A stretch of 64,000 nt of DNA, taken from positions 3,410,001-3,474,000 of the forward strand of contig OZ244877.1 in the NCBI GenBank assembly GCA_965221145.1, read 5' to 3'. A model generated the notes under the pieces. The model was not told the origin of the DNA. It saw only the letters and a program-made list of their open reading frames with translations, and made no database searches. The DNA is from Bin5 sp965221145 (lineage in GTDB: Bacteria > Chloroflexota > Anaerolineae > Caldilineales > Caldilineaceae). The translations under genes and the position numbers were made by a program. The stretch's first letter is position 1. Each line of letters opens with the position of its first letter. Below are positions 42,406 through 51,888 of this stretch, in pieces.

Positions 42406-44019
42406 ATGAAGATGACAGCCGCAAGCGGTACGCTACAGGCCCCAGTCGCCACGCCGCGAAGAAACGGAAATAGAAATGCCAGTGGCAAGCCCAAGCTGAA
42501 CAAGGTTGAGATTCTGAAGCTGGAAAAGAGTCCCCTCAGCCTCATCCACGACATCTACCGCTGGGCAGATGAGGGGTTCGATGCGATTCCACCGGAATAC
42601 TACGATCTCTTCAAGTGGCACGGGTTTTTCTATCGCAAGCAGACGCCTGGCTACTTCATGCTGCGGATGCGCATCTCGAACGGGGTCATCAACGCAACGC
42701 AGCTACGCGCCATCGCCAGGCTTGCGCGTGACTATGGACGCGGCGTCGGCGATTTGACGACGCGGCAGAATATCCAACTGCGTTGGATCACAGTCGAAGA
42801 TATGCCCGCCATCATCGAGACGTTGCAGTTGGTCGGCCTGGGTTCCGAGCAGACGGGAATGGACAACTTTCGCAATGTGACCGGCTGCCCGCTGACCGGT
42901 CTCACTGAGCATGAGTTGCTCGCCACTCGACAGTTGACTACGGCGACGGCGCTCTCCCTGCTTGGCCCGGCGTTCGAGAACATCCCGCGCAAGTTCAACA
43001 TCTCGATCAATGGTTGCCGAATGGACTGCACCCACGCGCAGAGCAACGACATCGGTCTGACGCCCGCCATCGGACGCATGGGAAAGGTGCTCGTGCCCGG
43101 ATTCAACGTGGTCGTTGGAGGCCACATGGGGAGCCGGAATCCGCATCTTGCGATACCGCTTGACACATTTGTGCGCCCCTCGCAGGTGACCGCATTCTGT
43201 CGTGCGGTTCTGACAGTATTCCGCGACAACGGCAACCGCGCCGTCCGGCAAAAAGCCCGTATGTGGTATCTGATCGAAGAGTGGGGCATGGACCGCTTTC
43301 GCGACGAGGTGGCGAAGGCCCTCGGCGAACCATTGCCCTCCGCAGGCGAGTGCCACCTATACGCCAACCCGGACCCAATTGAGCAGGATCACGTTGGCGT
43401 CCATGCCCAGATCCAAGAAGGCCTGAGTTATGTCGGCATGGCGGTTCCCACCGGGCGCATTTCAGCCGAGCAACTGTTTGCGCTGGCCGACTTGGCCGAC
43501 AAATACGGCAGCCGCGAAGTGCGCTTGACAAATGATCAGAATGTGATCATCCCCAACGTTCCTAATCAGAAACTCGACGAACTCGTGGCGGAGCGGCTGC
43601 TGGTAGAGTGGAGTCCCTCGCCGTCGGGTGTCATGCGCGGGCTAGTCACCTGTACGGGCATCGACTACTGCCATTTCGCGCTCAATGACACCAAAGGGAT
43701 CTCGCTGGCGATTGCGCGCAAGCTGGAGGAGCGGCTGCCCGATCGGGACAAGGTAGTGCGCCTCAACGTGTCGGGATGCGTTCACGCTTGTGGGCGTCAT
43801 CGGCTGTCCGAAATCGGACTGGAGGCGACCCGCCTGCGCCAGGACGGAGCCGTGATCGACGGATTCAACATCTATGCGGGGGGCCGCCTGGGTGAAGATG
43901 CCAAGCTAGGCGTCGAATTACACAGTAAGGCCACTATTGAGGAGACTACCGAGTTATTGGCCGACGCCATCGCATCTCGCTATCAGCCTGACAGGGCCAT
44001 GACAGCGCCCGCAGCGTAA
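42406..44019 (+). CDS. nirA: Ferredoxin-dependent nitrite reductase (NirA-type)
   Basis: This 537-residue siroheme and [4Fe-4S] enzyme reduces nitrite to ammonium in assimilation. The cluster/siroheme ligands are visible as CTGIDYC (Cx5C) and GCVHAC (Cx3C) in the C-terminal half. GVGDLTTRQNIQLRWI and RNVTGCPLTGL are typical of nitrite rather than sulfite reductases. ATG 42406 is chosen over the upstream in-frame ATGs because GGGAG lies nine bases before it and the longer N-terminus is not conserved. It is the first gene of nirA-narK-nitrate reductase, an order like the nirA-nrtP-narB operon of cyanobacteria. Confidence 0.9.
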   Translation: MKMTAASGTLQAPVATPRRNGNRNASGKPKLNKVEILKLEKSPLSLIHDIYRWADEGFDAIPPEYYDLFKWHGFFYRKQTPGYFMLRMRISNGVINATQLRAIARLARDYGRGVGDLTTRQNIQLRWITVEDMPAIIETLQLVGLGSEQTGMDNFRNVTGCPLTGLTEHELLATRQLTTATALSLLGPAFENIPRKFNISINGCRMDCTHAQSNDIGLTPAIGRMGKVLVPGFNVVVGGHMGSRNPHLAIPLDTFVRPSQVTAFCRAVLTVFRDNGNRAVRQKARMWYLIEEWGMDRFRDEVAKALGEPLPSAGECHLYANPDPIEQDHVGVHAQIQEGLSYVGMAVPTGRISAEQLFALADLADKYGSREVRLTNDQNVIIPNVPNQKLDELVAERLLVEWSPSPSGVMRGLVTCTGIDYCHFALNDTKGISLAIARKLEERLPDRDKVVRLNVSGCVHACGRHRLSEIGLEATRLRQDGAVIDGFNIYAGGRLGEDAKLGVELHSKATIEETTELLADAIASRYQPDRAMTAPAA

Positions 44020-44061
44020 GCCTATCTTCCCCTTCCCGGACGCGCAGGAGACTCTCTCCCC

Positions 44062-45411
44062 ATGGATTTCAAAAACAAAGCCACCAGGATCGATCTCTTC
44101 AGCTTCAACACGCCGCAGATGCGGGCCTTCCATGTAACCTGGTTTGCGTTTTTCCTCTGTTTCTTTGGTTGGTTCGGCATCGTGCCGCTGATGAAGGGGA
44201 ACACAGGCGTTATTGACACGCTCGGCTTGACGCCCGCCCAAGTCGGCGACTCGGTCATTGCGGCGGTTTCCCTGACGATTGTCGCGCGCCTGATCATTGG
44301 CCCAATGTGCGCTCGGTTCGGCTCGCGCAAGGTCTACACGGCGCTGCTTATTCTGGGGTCCGTGCCGGTTATGGGCATCGGTCTGGCGCAAACGCCCACC
44401 CAGTTCATCATCGCCCGTGTCCTGATTGGCACGATCGGCGCGTCCTTTGTCGTCACTCAATACCACACGAGCATCATGTTTGCGCCCAATGTCGTGGGCA
44501 CGGCCAACGCCACCACTGCGGGATGGGGCAATCTCGGCGGCGGTGTCACCCAGGCGGCAATGCCGCTTCTCCTCGCTGCGGCGTTGACCTTTGTTCCCGC
44601 GGCCATGGGCTGGCGGGTGGCGATGGTCGTGCCCGGTCTTGCCATGCTCATGACGGCTGCGGCCTACTGGTTCCTGACCCAGGATGCGCCCAATGGCAAC
44701 TATTCGGAGTTGCGAGCGCGCGGCGAAATGCCGCCCGCGGCCGATACGCGTGGCACGTTTGGGGAAGCGATCAAAGATTCCCGTGTGATTGTGCTCTTCT
44801 TCATCTACGCCGCCTGTTTTGGCATCGAGTTGACCATCAACGGCACCGCTGCCCTCTATTTCTTCAATCGTTTCGAGTTGAATCTGACAACAGCCGGGCT
44901 GGTTGCCAGCCTGTTCGGGCTGATGAATCTCTTTGCCCGTTCGATGGGCGGTATCTTCAGCGACTTCATCAACCGCAGTGGCGGTCTTAAGGGGCGCGTC
45001 CAGTTTCTCTTCCTCTGCCTGCTTCTGGAAGGGATTGCGCTGATTTTTTTCGCCAACATGGGTGTGCTTGCCTTGGCGATCCCCGGACTGATTATCTTCA
45101 GCCTCTTTGTGCAGATGTCCGAAGGCGCGACCTATGCCATCGTCCCCTATATAAACAAGCGCGCAATGGGCGCGATTGCCGGTATTGTCGGCGCCGGTGG
45201 CAACTTCGGAGCGATGCTGGCGGGCTTTCTCTTCCGACGGGAGGCAGGGCTGTATGGGCAGTCCTACCTGATCCTGGGCATTCTGGTCGCGGTGTGCGCT
45301 TTCATGGCGTTTATGGTGCGCTTCTCGGAGAGTGAAGAGAAGGCCGCGGCCGAGGAGGCCGCGGCCCGACTGGCCGACGATGGCGAATCCGTCCTTACCG
45401 GCGCCCATTGA
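44062..45411 (+). CDS. narK: Nitrate/nitrite transporter, NarK/NrtP type (MFS)
   Basis: This 449-residue major-facilitator transporter with about twelve membrane segments imports nitrate or exports nitrite. Family motifs are visible: FHVTWFAFFLCFFGWFG (key WFAFFLCFFGWF), GPMCARFGSRKVY and AGWGNLGGGVTQAAMP, the nitrate signature with conserved Gly residues. ATG 44062 follows nirA by 42 bases. The C-terminal tail is Glu/Ala rich. Confidence 0.9.
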   Translation: MDFKNKATRIDLFSFNTPQMRAFHVTWFAFFLCFFGWFGIVPLMKGNTGVIDTLGLTPAQVGDSVIAAVSLTIVARLIIGPMCARFGSRKVYTALLILGSVPVMGIGLAQTPTQFIIARVLIGTIGASFVVTQYHTSIMFAPNVVGTANATTAGWGNLGGGVTQAAMPLLLAAALTFVPAAMGWRVAMVVPGLAMLMTAAAYWFLTQDAPNGNYSELRARGEMPPAADTRGTFGEAIKDSRVIVLFFIYAACFGIELTINGTAALYFFNRFELNLTTAGLVASLFGLMNLFARSMGGIFSDFINRSGGLKGRVQFLFLCLLLEGIALIFFANMGVLALAIPGLIIFSLFVQMSEGATYAIVPYINKRAMGAIAGIVGAGGNFGAMLAGFLFRREAGLYGQSYLILGILVAVCAFMAFMVRFSESEEKAAAEEAAARLADDGESVLTGAH

Positions 45412-45507
45412 TCGCCTGATAGCTGATCAGTCTGGCAGACAATAAGACTCCAGAAAACTGGCGTCGAGCAATTGCGATTCGACGCTCACAACACGATACG
45501 GAACGCC

Positions 45508-47844
45508 ATGACTTCTCGAAACAGCCCTCGTCGAAATAGTTCAGCCAGTGGCCAGATCGACCGCTGGCACGACACATACTGCCCCTATTGCGGTGTCGGG
45601 TGCGGCCTGCGGGTCGGTATTCGGAATGGCAAGGTCGCGAAAGTCAAGGGCAGTCCCGATCATCCATCCTCCCTGGGCGATCTCTGCCTCAAGCCGATTT
45701 ACTTGCCCGGCTCGCTGGATACGTCTGACCGCATTCGCGAGCCACTGATGCGGGCGCCTGGCCCAACAAGCGGAGTGCCGCCAGGGGGCATCGGCTTTGA
45801 AAGCGCGACATGGGAGAGAGCGACCGCCTACATTGCCGAAAATCTCAAGCGGATTGTCCGGCAGCATGGCCCTGATGCAGTGGCGTTCTACGGTTCCGGC
45901 CAATTCACGACCGAAGACTATTACGTCGCCAATAAGCTGGTGAAAGGGTTCATCGGCTCAAACAATTTCGACGCCAACTCCCGCCTCTGCATGGCCTCTG
46001 CCGTCGTCGGATACGTTTCAGCGCTCGGCTCGGACGGGCCGCCGCCGGCCTATGAGGACATCGACCACGCCGCCTGTTTCTTCCTGATCGGTACCAACAC
46101 AGCCGACTGCCATCCGGTCCTGTTCAATCGCATCAAACGACGCAAGAAGAGCGATCCCGATAACGTCAAGGTGATCGTAGTCGATCCCAGGGAGACCCGT
46201 ACCGCCGCCATTGCCGATCTCTTTCTGCCGATTCGGCCGGGCACCGATGTTGTGCTGCTCAACGCGATGTTGAATCTGCTACACAGTGAGGAGAAGATCG
46301 ATCGGGCGTTCATCGCCGAGCATACCAACGGCTTTGACGAGTTGTTGAACGAGGCCCGTCAGGTCTCGACCGCGGCGGCTGCCAAAGTCTGCGGCATTCC
46401 CGAAGGCGACCTGATTCGGGCGGCGCGACACTTCGGGGACGCGCAGGGCGTGCTCTCCTTCTGGAGTATGGGATTGAACCAGAGCGTGAATGGCGTTGCC
46501 AAGAATCAGGCTGTCATCAATCTGCATCTGGCGACCGGTCAGATTGGCAAGCCGGGCAGCGGCCCCTTTTCCCTGACCGGGCAACCAAACGCCATGGGCG
46601 GGCGCGAAGCGGGTGGACTATCCCATCTGCTGCCGGGCTATCGTATGATCAACAGCCCGGCGCATCGTGAGGAGGTGGAGCGCTTCTGGCAGACGCCTGC
46701 AGGACGCATCGCCGACCGACCAGGATTGGCCGCGGTCGATATGTTCGAAGCTGCTGCCAGGGGCAAGATCAAGGCGATGTGGATCATGTGTACCAATCCG
46801 GTCGTTTCCATGCCCAACATTGACGTGATCGAAGCGGCGATGAAGAAGCTCGAACTGCTCATCGTAACCGATGCCTATCACCCGACCGACACAACGCAAT
46901 TTGCCCACGTACTGCTGCCGGCGGCCCAGTGGTCCGAGCGGGAGGGCGTGATGACCAATTCGGAACGGCGCATTACCTACCTTCCCCGCATGGTGGATCC
47001 CGTCGGTCAGGCCAGACCGGACTGGCGGATTCTCGCCGACGTGGCCTCGGCTATGGGCTTCGGGCAAGCATTTGCTTACGAGTCATCAGCCGATGTCTTT
47101 GACGAGTTCAAGCAACTGACCAGGGGACGCGTTTGCGATTACAGTGGCGTCAGTCTTCGCCGTCTGCAAGAGGAAGGGCCGCTCCAGTGGCCTGTGCCCA
47201 CCGCTGACCATCCCGGCACTGCTCGACTTTACGCCGGACTGCATGACCGGCGACCGCCTCAGCCTGGCGGCGTGTCGTGCAGCCCGGACAGTTGCACTGA
47301 AGAGGAGGCGTCATCTACAAACGCACAGGGCGGGTTCTCTGCTTTCGCCACAGCCGACGGCAAAGCCAGATTCCATACGCCAGTGTTTGTGCCGCCTGCC
47401 GAGTTGCCAAACAGGAAGTTTCCCCTGCTTCTGACCACCGGTCGCGTGCGAAATCAGTGGCATACCATGACCCGAACGGGAAAGTCGGAAAGCCTGCTAA
47501 AGGGAGCACGCGAGCCGTTCCTGGAGATCCACCCGGTCGATGCCGTGCGCCGTCAGATCGAGAATGGGGACGTGGTAGAGATTCGCTCGCGCAGAGGAAC
47601 AGCCTGGGCGAAGGCGCGCGTGACAGACAAGATACGCGAAGGCGCCTGCTTCATGCCCTTCCACTGGGGGCGCATGACAAACCAACTCCAAGCCGCCAAC
47701 AATATTACACTTTCGGCAGTCGATCCACTATCAAAGGAGCCGGAACTCAAGGCATGCGCGGTCGAAGTGCGGCTGCGGCCGGGGTACAAGGCCATCCGGT
47801 CATCGAAACTCTTGCAGCGTCTGGCGGAGTTTGTGAAGAGATAA
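45508..47844 (+). CDS. Assimilatory nitrate reductase, molybdopterin type (NarB/NasA-like)
   Basis: This 778-residue cytoplasmic molybdenum-bis-MGD enzyme reduces nitrate to nitrite. One [4Fe-4S] site is present: Cys25, Cys28, Cys32 and Cys60 (CPYCGVGC...GDLC). The molybdenum-ligand region reads NSRLCMASAVVGY. It has no N-terminal flavin domain and no C-terminal extra cluster domain, as in cyanobacterial NarB. ATG 45508 is chosen because the longer frame adds only poorly conserved residues. A weakly conserved insert (about 570-610, containing SCSPDSCTEEE) contains two Cys. It is the last gene of the nitrate cluster. Confidence 0.88.
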   Translation: MTSRNSPRRNSSASGQIDRWHDTYCPYCGVGCGLRVGIRNGKVAKVKGSPDHPSSLGDLCLKPIYLPGSLDTSDRIREPLMRAPGPTSGVPPGGIGFESATWERATAYIAENLKRIVRQHGPDAVAFYGSGQFTTEDYYVANKLVKGFIGSNNFDANSRLCMASAVVGYVSALGSDGPPPAYEDIDHAACFFLIGTNTADCHPVLFNRIKRRKKSDPDNVKVIVVDPRETRTAAIADLFLPIRPGTDVVLLNAMLNLLHSEEKIDRAFIAEHTNGFDELLNEARQVSTAAAAKVCGIPEGDLIRAARHFGDAQGVLSFWSMGLNQSVNGVAKNQAVINLHLATGQIGKPGSGPFSLTGQPNAMGGREAGGLSHLLPGYRMINSPAHREEVERFWQTPAGRIADRPGLAAVDMFEAAARGKIKAMWIMCTNPVVSMPNIDVIEAAMKKLELLIVTDAYHPTDTTQFAHVLLPAAQWSEREGVMTNSERRITYLPRMVDPVGQARPDWRILADVASAMGFGQAFAYESSADVFDEFKQLTRGRVCDYSGVSLRRLQEEGPLQWPVPTADHPGTARLYAGLHDRRPPQPGGVSCSPDSCTEEEASSTNAQGGFSAFATADGKARFHTPVFVPPAELPNRKFPLLLTTGRVRNQWHTMTRTGKSESLLKGAREPFLEIHPVDAVRRQIENGDVVEIRSRRGTAWAKARVTDKIREGACFMPFHWGRMTNQLQAANNITLSAVDPLSKEPELKACAVEVRLRPGYKAIRSSKLLQRLAEFVKR

Positions 47845-47922
47845 ACGAGGCGGGCCGCAATGATACGAGGTCGGCTTTGTACCACACGCTGAGAGCGTCC
47901 ACGGTAACAGTCGATTCGGCCC

Positions 47923-48675
47923 TCACTCCGGCTTTCTGGCTTCGATGAGATAGTTGCTTGCCCAGCACTCCAGTTGACCCTGCTTATCAATCTGTTTCTG
48001 CAGCGCAATCAAATCATTGACGAGGAAGTCAACTGAGAAGCCAGGAACAAGCCAGGGAACGGCCTTAAGATAATAGACGACCGCGCCCACATCGGTAAAC
48101 GCCAGCTTGCCGGACCAATCGCGCACGTCAACGATGTCGAATCCTGCTGTTTGCAGCCGCGGCAAATACATTTCCGGCGTTGCATCCGGCCATTGCGGTC
48201 GCGCGTCAAAAGAGGCAAGCAGATCATGCGCCCACAGCCCATGCACTTGACGGGTCAACAGACTGCCGCCCGCAACAAGAATACGTGCGATTTCATCGAC
48301 ATGGAGAGCCGCGTGCCGGTTCAGCACAAGCGCGAACTCGCCGTCCTCGAATGGCATCGGACTGACCTCGTCGCTGTCGGCCTCGACGACGCGAACGCCC
48401 AACGGCACCAGCCGTTCGGTCGCCAATCTGACGTTGGGAGGATAGCCTTCCGTAACCGCAACCGTCTCAGGCCAACTGTCCCTCAAAGCGAGCAGACGCT
48501 CGCCGCCGCCGGTGCCGATGTCAAGAACGGAGGAGGCCCGGCGCATCAGTTGCTTGGCGCGATTCGTGTAGGACCACGGCGGCTCTTCCAGCAGCATACG
48601 CCCATCAAGGTATGAGAAATCCCAGCCTTTGAAGATTTTTTGGCGGACTTGTCTTCCATTGGAACGCCAATACAA
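47923..48675 (-). CDS. Class I SAM-dependent methyltransferase
   Basis: This protein of about 250 residues has motif I VLDIGTGGGERLL, followed by VAVTEGYPPNV, PFEDGEFALVLNRH and GGSLLTRQVHG. This matches a group of small methyltransferases with a WSYTNRA N-terminal signature. The 5' end lies in repeat C (48632-48690), and there is no ATG upstream of the conserved GWDFSYLDGRML segment. A TTG at 48675 inside the repeat is the only obvious start. The repeat has probably replaced the native start region. Confidence 0.78.
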   Translation of the reverse strand: MYWRSNGRQVRQKIFKGWDFSYLDGRMLLEEPPWSYTNRAKQLMRRASSVLDIGTGGGERLLALRDSWPETVAVTEGYPPNVRLATERLVPLGVRVVEADSDEVSPMPFEDGEFALVLNRHAALHVDEIARILVAGGSLLTRQVHGLWAHDLLASFDARPQWPDATPEMYLPRLQTAGFDIVDVRDWSGKLAFTDVGAVVYYLKAVPWLVPGFSVDFLVNDLIALQKQIDKQGQLECWASNYLIEARKPE

Positions 48676-48690
48676 AAAATCATCAAAATG
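48632..48690 (+). repeat. Repeat C, copy 3
   Basis: TTTGAAGATTTTTTGGCGGA, CTTGTCTTCCATTGGA and ACGCCAATACAA match 28150-28215 (reverse strand) and 762-822. Here it is not accompanied by repeats A and B, and it overlaps the 5' end of a methyltransferase gene. Confidence 0.7.
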
Positions 48691-48760
48691 AATGGTCTCT
48701 CTTCCTCAGCCTTCCACTTTTCTATCAGTTTGGTCGAGTGCAATAAAGTTGCCCCCATAT

Positions 48761-48970
48761 TTACAGTCGATTCAGAAAATTCAATAGGAGCGTTAAGACG
48801 ATACTCACCAGTACCATGGAAGTGATCGGCACGAAAACCTTCACCGACCCTGACTCTATGTTGATATCGCCGGGCAGCTTGCCAAACCAGCTTACCAGCC
48901 AAGGCGCGAACTGCAACACCGCGCCGAAGATCAGCAGGATAGCGCCCAGGATGATGAACCACTTCGCCAT
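48761..48970 (-). CDS. DUF2905-family small membrane protein
   Basis: This 69-residue protein has two predicted membrane helices flanking the conserved FGKLPGDINIES loop, the hallmark of DUF2905. The function is unknown. ATG 48970 is chosen with GGTGAG upstream; the open frame extends further without conservation. Confidence 0.85.
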   Translation of the reverse strand: MAKWFIILGAILLIFGAVLQFAPWLVSWFGKLPGDINIESGSVKVFVPITSMVLVSIVLTLLLNFLNRL

Positions 48971-49583
48971 TTGCTCACCGCAACGGTCTACCAGATTCCA
49001 ACTTGACTCAAGATATGGTTTCTCCATTATAGCAGACGGTCCGGCGTGGTTGCACTCTGTCAATAGGTCCTGTGCGTCCCAGATTTAGGGGCATCTCCCT
49101 GGAACTGCCGACGTCTCTATCCTTCGTGCCGCTTTGTGTCCTGCGTGGATGTCCTCGTAGCTGACCAGAGGCAGTCGGAAGGCTTACGCTTCAGCGGACC
49201 ACTCCCGCTTTGGGATGCACGCAATGAGTCGGGTGGTTGCCACATGCCGGCCGCGGGCACTCTACGTCAGCAACGCGTCGTGACCTCAGAACGCGAACTG
49301 GTTGTCGCTTTCCGCCCCGGTTGAAAAGAGAGTCTCATTTCGTAGACAGTTCGTAGGCAAATTGCCCAGGACAGATTTCAGACCTTCTTCGCCAGAATTT
49401 GGGCCGCGAACAAGCGAATCCCAGTGTATTTGCCTTGAAACTCGTCAGAAAACGGCCTACATGCTGGACGCGCCCAAGAATCGACATTCTTTTGACTTCC
49501 TCCACTAAACATTGCAAAATTGAATTAGCCAAGTAAATGGCTCTCATTCTTGTAAGTAAGCCAAAATCAGACAGGAACGATAG
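48971..49583. other. Intergenic region
   Basis: No gene recognised; short open frames lack support. GTGCGTCCCAGATTTAGGGG at 49071-49090 resembles the left end of the ISKra4-like elements. The region must hold the promoter of the LysM protein gene, but no strong consensus was seen. Confidence 0.4.
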
Positions 49584-51791
49584 ATGCGCACAGAAACTTC
49601 ACCTTTCGTCTGGACCCGTCGGGCGCTGCTCGCGGCAGTTGTGATGGCGCTGCTGGTTTCCTTGCTGCCGCAGAACGTCGGCGCGGCCACGATCGAAACC
49701 AGCGAGCAGGCCTCAAGCAACCAAAACTGCGCCAGCACGCACACAATCGTGGCCGGAGAAACCCTTTCCGGCATTGCCGAAAGCGCCGGAGTTTCTCTCT
49801 CAGCGCTGTCCCAGGCCAACAACATCACGAACCCAGACACCATTTATGTCGGGCTGATACTGTGCATCCCTCCTGCTGAAGACATCTCTGCGCAGGAGGT
49901 TCCTTCCACGCCCACCGCCTCGCAAGCCACGGGAACCGCCGCCGAGTGGACAGGAAAATACTATAGCGGCCAAGAGTTGAGCGGCGACCCGGTTCTGACT
50001 CGACAGGATGCCGCCATTCACTTCGACTGGGAGTCAGGCAGCCCGGACGCGAGCATCGCCAACGACAGTTTCAGCGTCTCCTGGACGGCCAGCAGCGACT
50101 TTGAGGCTGGCACATATCGTTTCTCCGCCCGCGCCGACGATGGCGTGCGCATCTACGTGGATGACACTCTGCAGTTGGAGGACTGGAACCTTCATCCGGC
50201 CACAACGACCGTCACTGACATCGAAATGACTGAAGGGAGTCACACGATAAAGGTCGAGTACTTCGAGGCAGACGGGCTGGCTTCCATCTCTGTATGGTGG
50301 GAGAAACAGGCGGAAGAGGAACTCCCTGAATGTGAGACCCAGCCCCATGACAGGCTGAATCAGTTCTGGTCACAAAGGGCGCTCGGTTGTCCGTCCGCAG
50401 CGGCGGCGACCGTATGGTCAGCCTGGCAGCCGTTCGAGAAAGGCCACATGGTATGGCGGCAGGATGAGGATTTTATATATGTTTTTGCCGACGACGGGAA
50501 TTGGGAGCGCTTCGATGACGAATGGGACGATCAGGCGCTAACCAACAATCGGGGAACGCCGCCGACCGACAGGCGCTCACCCATGCATGGATTTGGCTAT
50601 CTGTGGGAGACGAATGACGATGTGTATGCTGATCTGGGCTGGGCGACTCGCCCTGAAAAAGGCTTCTGCGCCCTGATTCAGCAGTACGAGAAAGGCATCC
50701 TATTGATTGGCGACCCCGTCGACACCTGCTTTGGCGACGAGCACAACTTCCAATCGGACACTCCCTTCCAAATGAACACGCTTCAGGCTCTCAATGCTGG
50801 TACATGGGGATTTGTCTGCCAAATCCAGACCCATGAAAAACTGCGCAACTCTTGGAGGCACAACCAACTGGGATGTCCGCTTTCCGCCGGCAAAACACTA
50901 TGGTCGTCCTGGCAGCCGTTCGAGCGCGGACAAATGATCTGGCGGCAGGACGATGACGCCGTATTTGCATTCGACAACGAGGGGGAATGGAACCGTTTCT
51001 CGGATGATTGGGACAATCGGAAGCTTACTGGAGATAGGGGTACAGCGCCCGAAGGAATGCAAACTCCCGTGCGCGGTTTCGGCTATCTGTGGGAGACGGA
51101 TGACGATGTTTTCGCGGATCTGGGTTGGGCTACGGACGAGGAGAAGGGCTTCTGCGCTCTGGTACAGAAATTTGAAGAGGGCGCTCTGCTCATTGGCGAT
51201 CCCGTCGACTTCTGCTTCGACGATTCCGAAAACCTCGCCTCGGAGAGTCCCTTCGCCGCCAACCCGCTTCAGGCGTTGACAGATGGCCCTTGGGCGTTTG
51301 TCTGCCAGGTCGAAGCCCATGAGAAACTGGATCACCTCTGGAACTACGCCGAATTCGGATGCCCGCTTGCTACCGGTGGCGTTCTGTGGTCGTCCTGGCA
51401 GCCGTTCCAACGCGGTCACATGATTTGGCGGCAGGATGATGATGCCGTGTTCGTCTTTGTCAACGATGAGGCGTGGGATCGGTTTGCGGATGATTGGGAC
51501 GATCAGGAATACACGAGCGATCGGGGCACACCGCCTGAGGGTCTGCAAGCTCCCGTGCGCGGATTTGGCTATCTGTGGGAGACGGAAGACGATGTATTCG
51601 CGGACTTGGGATGGGCGACAGCCGAAGAAAGAGGCTTCTGCGCTCTATTTCAACGGTACGAAAACGGCTTCCTGCTCTTGAGTGATTCTGTACCCTCCTG
51701 TCTGGACGGACACCCCAACGAAGCTACGGAGCTTGACTTTGCCCTCCACTCGCTGAAGGCGCTGGATGACGACAGGTGGACGCTGAAATAG
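49584..51791 (+). CDS. Secreted LysM-PA14 protein with three copies of an unfamiliar 160-residue repeat
   Basis: This 735-residue exported protein has a signal peptide (about 1-35), a LysM domain at about 52-96 (HTIVAGETLSGIAESAGVS, glycan binding) and a PA14 domain at about 120-241 (WTGKYYSGQ...FSARADDGVRIYVDD...EYFEADG, carbohydrate binding). Three tandem repeats of about 160 residues follow, starting near residues 250, 410 and 572. Each repeat has LGCP, WSxWQPFExGxMxWRxD, RFxDxWD, RGTPPxG, GFGYLWExxDDVxADLGWA and GFCALxQ. I do not recognise this repeat as a named family; the WQPFExG part recalls sugar-binding LGFP-like repeats. A cell-wall or glycan-attached surface function is inferred. 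ATG 49584 has AGGAACG upstream. Confidence 0.82.
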   Translation: MRTETSPFVWTRRALLAAVVMALLVSLLPQNVGAATIETSEQASSNQNCASTHTIVAGETLSGIAESAGVSLSALSQANNITNPDTIYVGLILCIPPAEDISAQEVPSTPTASQATGTAAEWTGKYYSGQELSGDPVLTRQDAAIHFDWESGSPDASIANDSFSVSWTASSDFEAGTYRFSARADDGVRIYVDDTLQLEDWNLHPATTTVTDIEMTEGSHTIKVEYFEADGLASISVWWEKQAEEELPECETQPHDRLNQFWSQRALGCPSAAAATVWSAWQPFEKGHMVWRQDEDFIYVFADDGNWERFDDEWDDQALTNNRGTPPTDRRSPMHGFGYLWETNDDVYADLGWATRPEKGFCALIQQYEKGILLIGDPVDTCFGDEHNFQSDTPFQMNTLQALNAGTWGFVCQIQTHEKLRNSWRHNQLGCPLSAGKTLWSSWQPFERGQMIWRQDDDAVFAFDNEGEWNRFSDDWDNRKLTGDRGTAPEGMQTPVRGFGYLWETDDDVFADLGWATDEEKGFCALVQKFEEGALLIGDPVDFCFDDSENLASESPFAANPLQALTDGPWAFVCQVEAHEKLDHLWNYAEFGCPLATGGVLWSSWQPFQRGHMIWRQDDDAVFVFVNDEAWDRFADDWDDQEYTSDRGTPPEGLQAPVRGFGYLWETEDDVFADLGWATAEERGFCALFQRYENGFLLLSDSVPSCLDGHPNEATELDFALHSLKALDDDRWTLK

Positions 51792-51888
51792 ACTGGCACG
51801 ACCGCGGGGAAGGGACGATGAGTGAGACGCTCTCTCCCTTCCTTCGGTTGTCCTGCCATTGCCTTTCGGCGATTTATTGAGCCATTCG

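Noticed and set aside
43954..45408. Minus-strand open frame of 484 codons
   Set aside because: Antisense to the NarK transporter gene; composition (Arg/Gly/His/Asp/Glu-rich) is typical of shadow frames.
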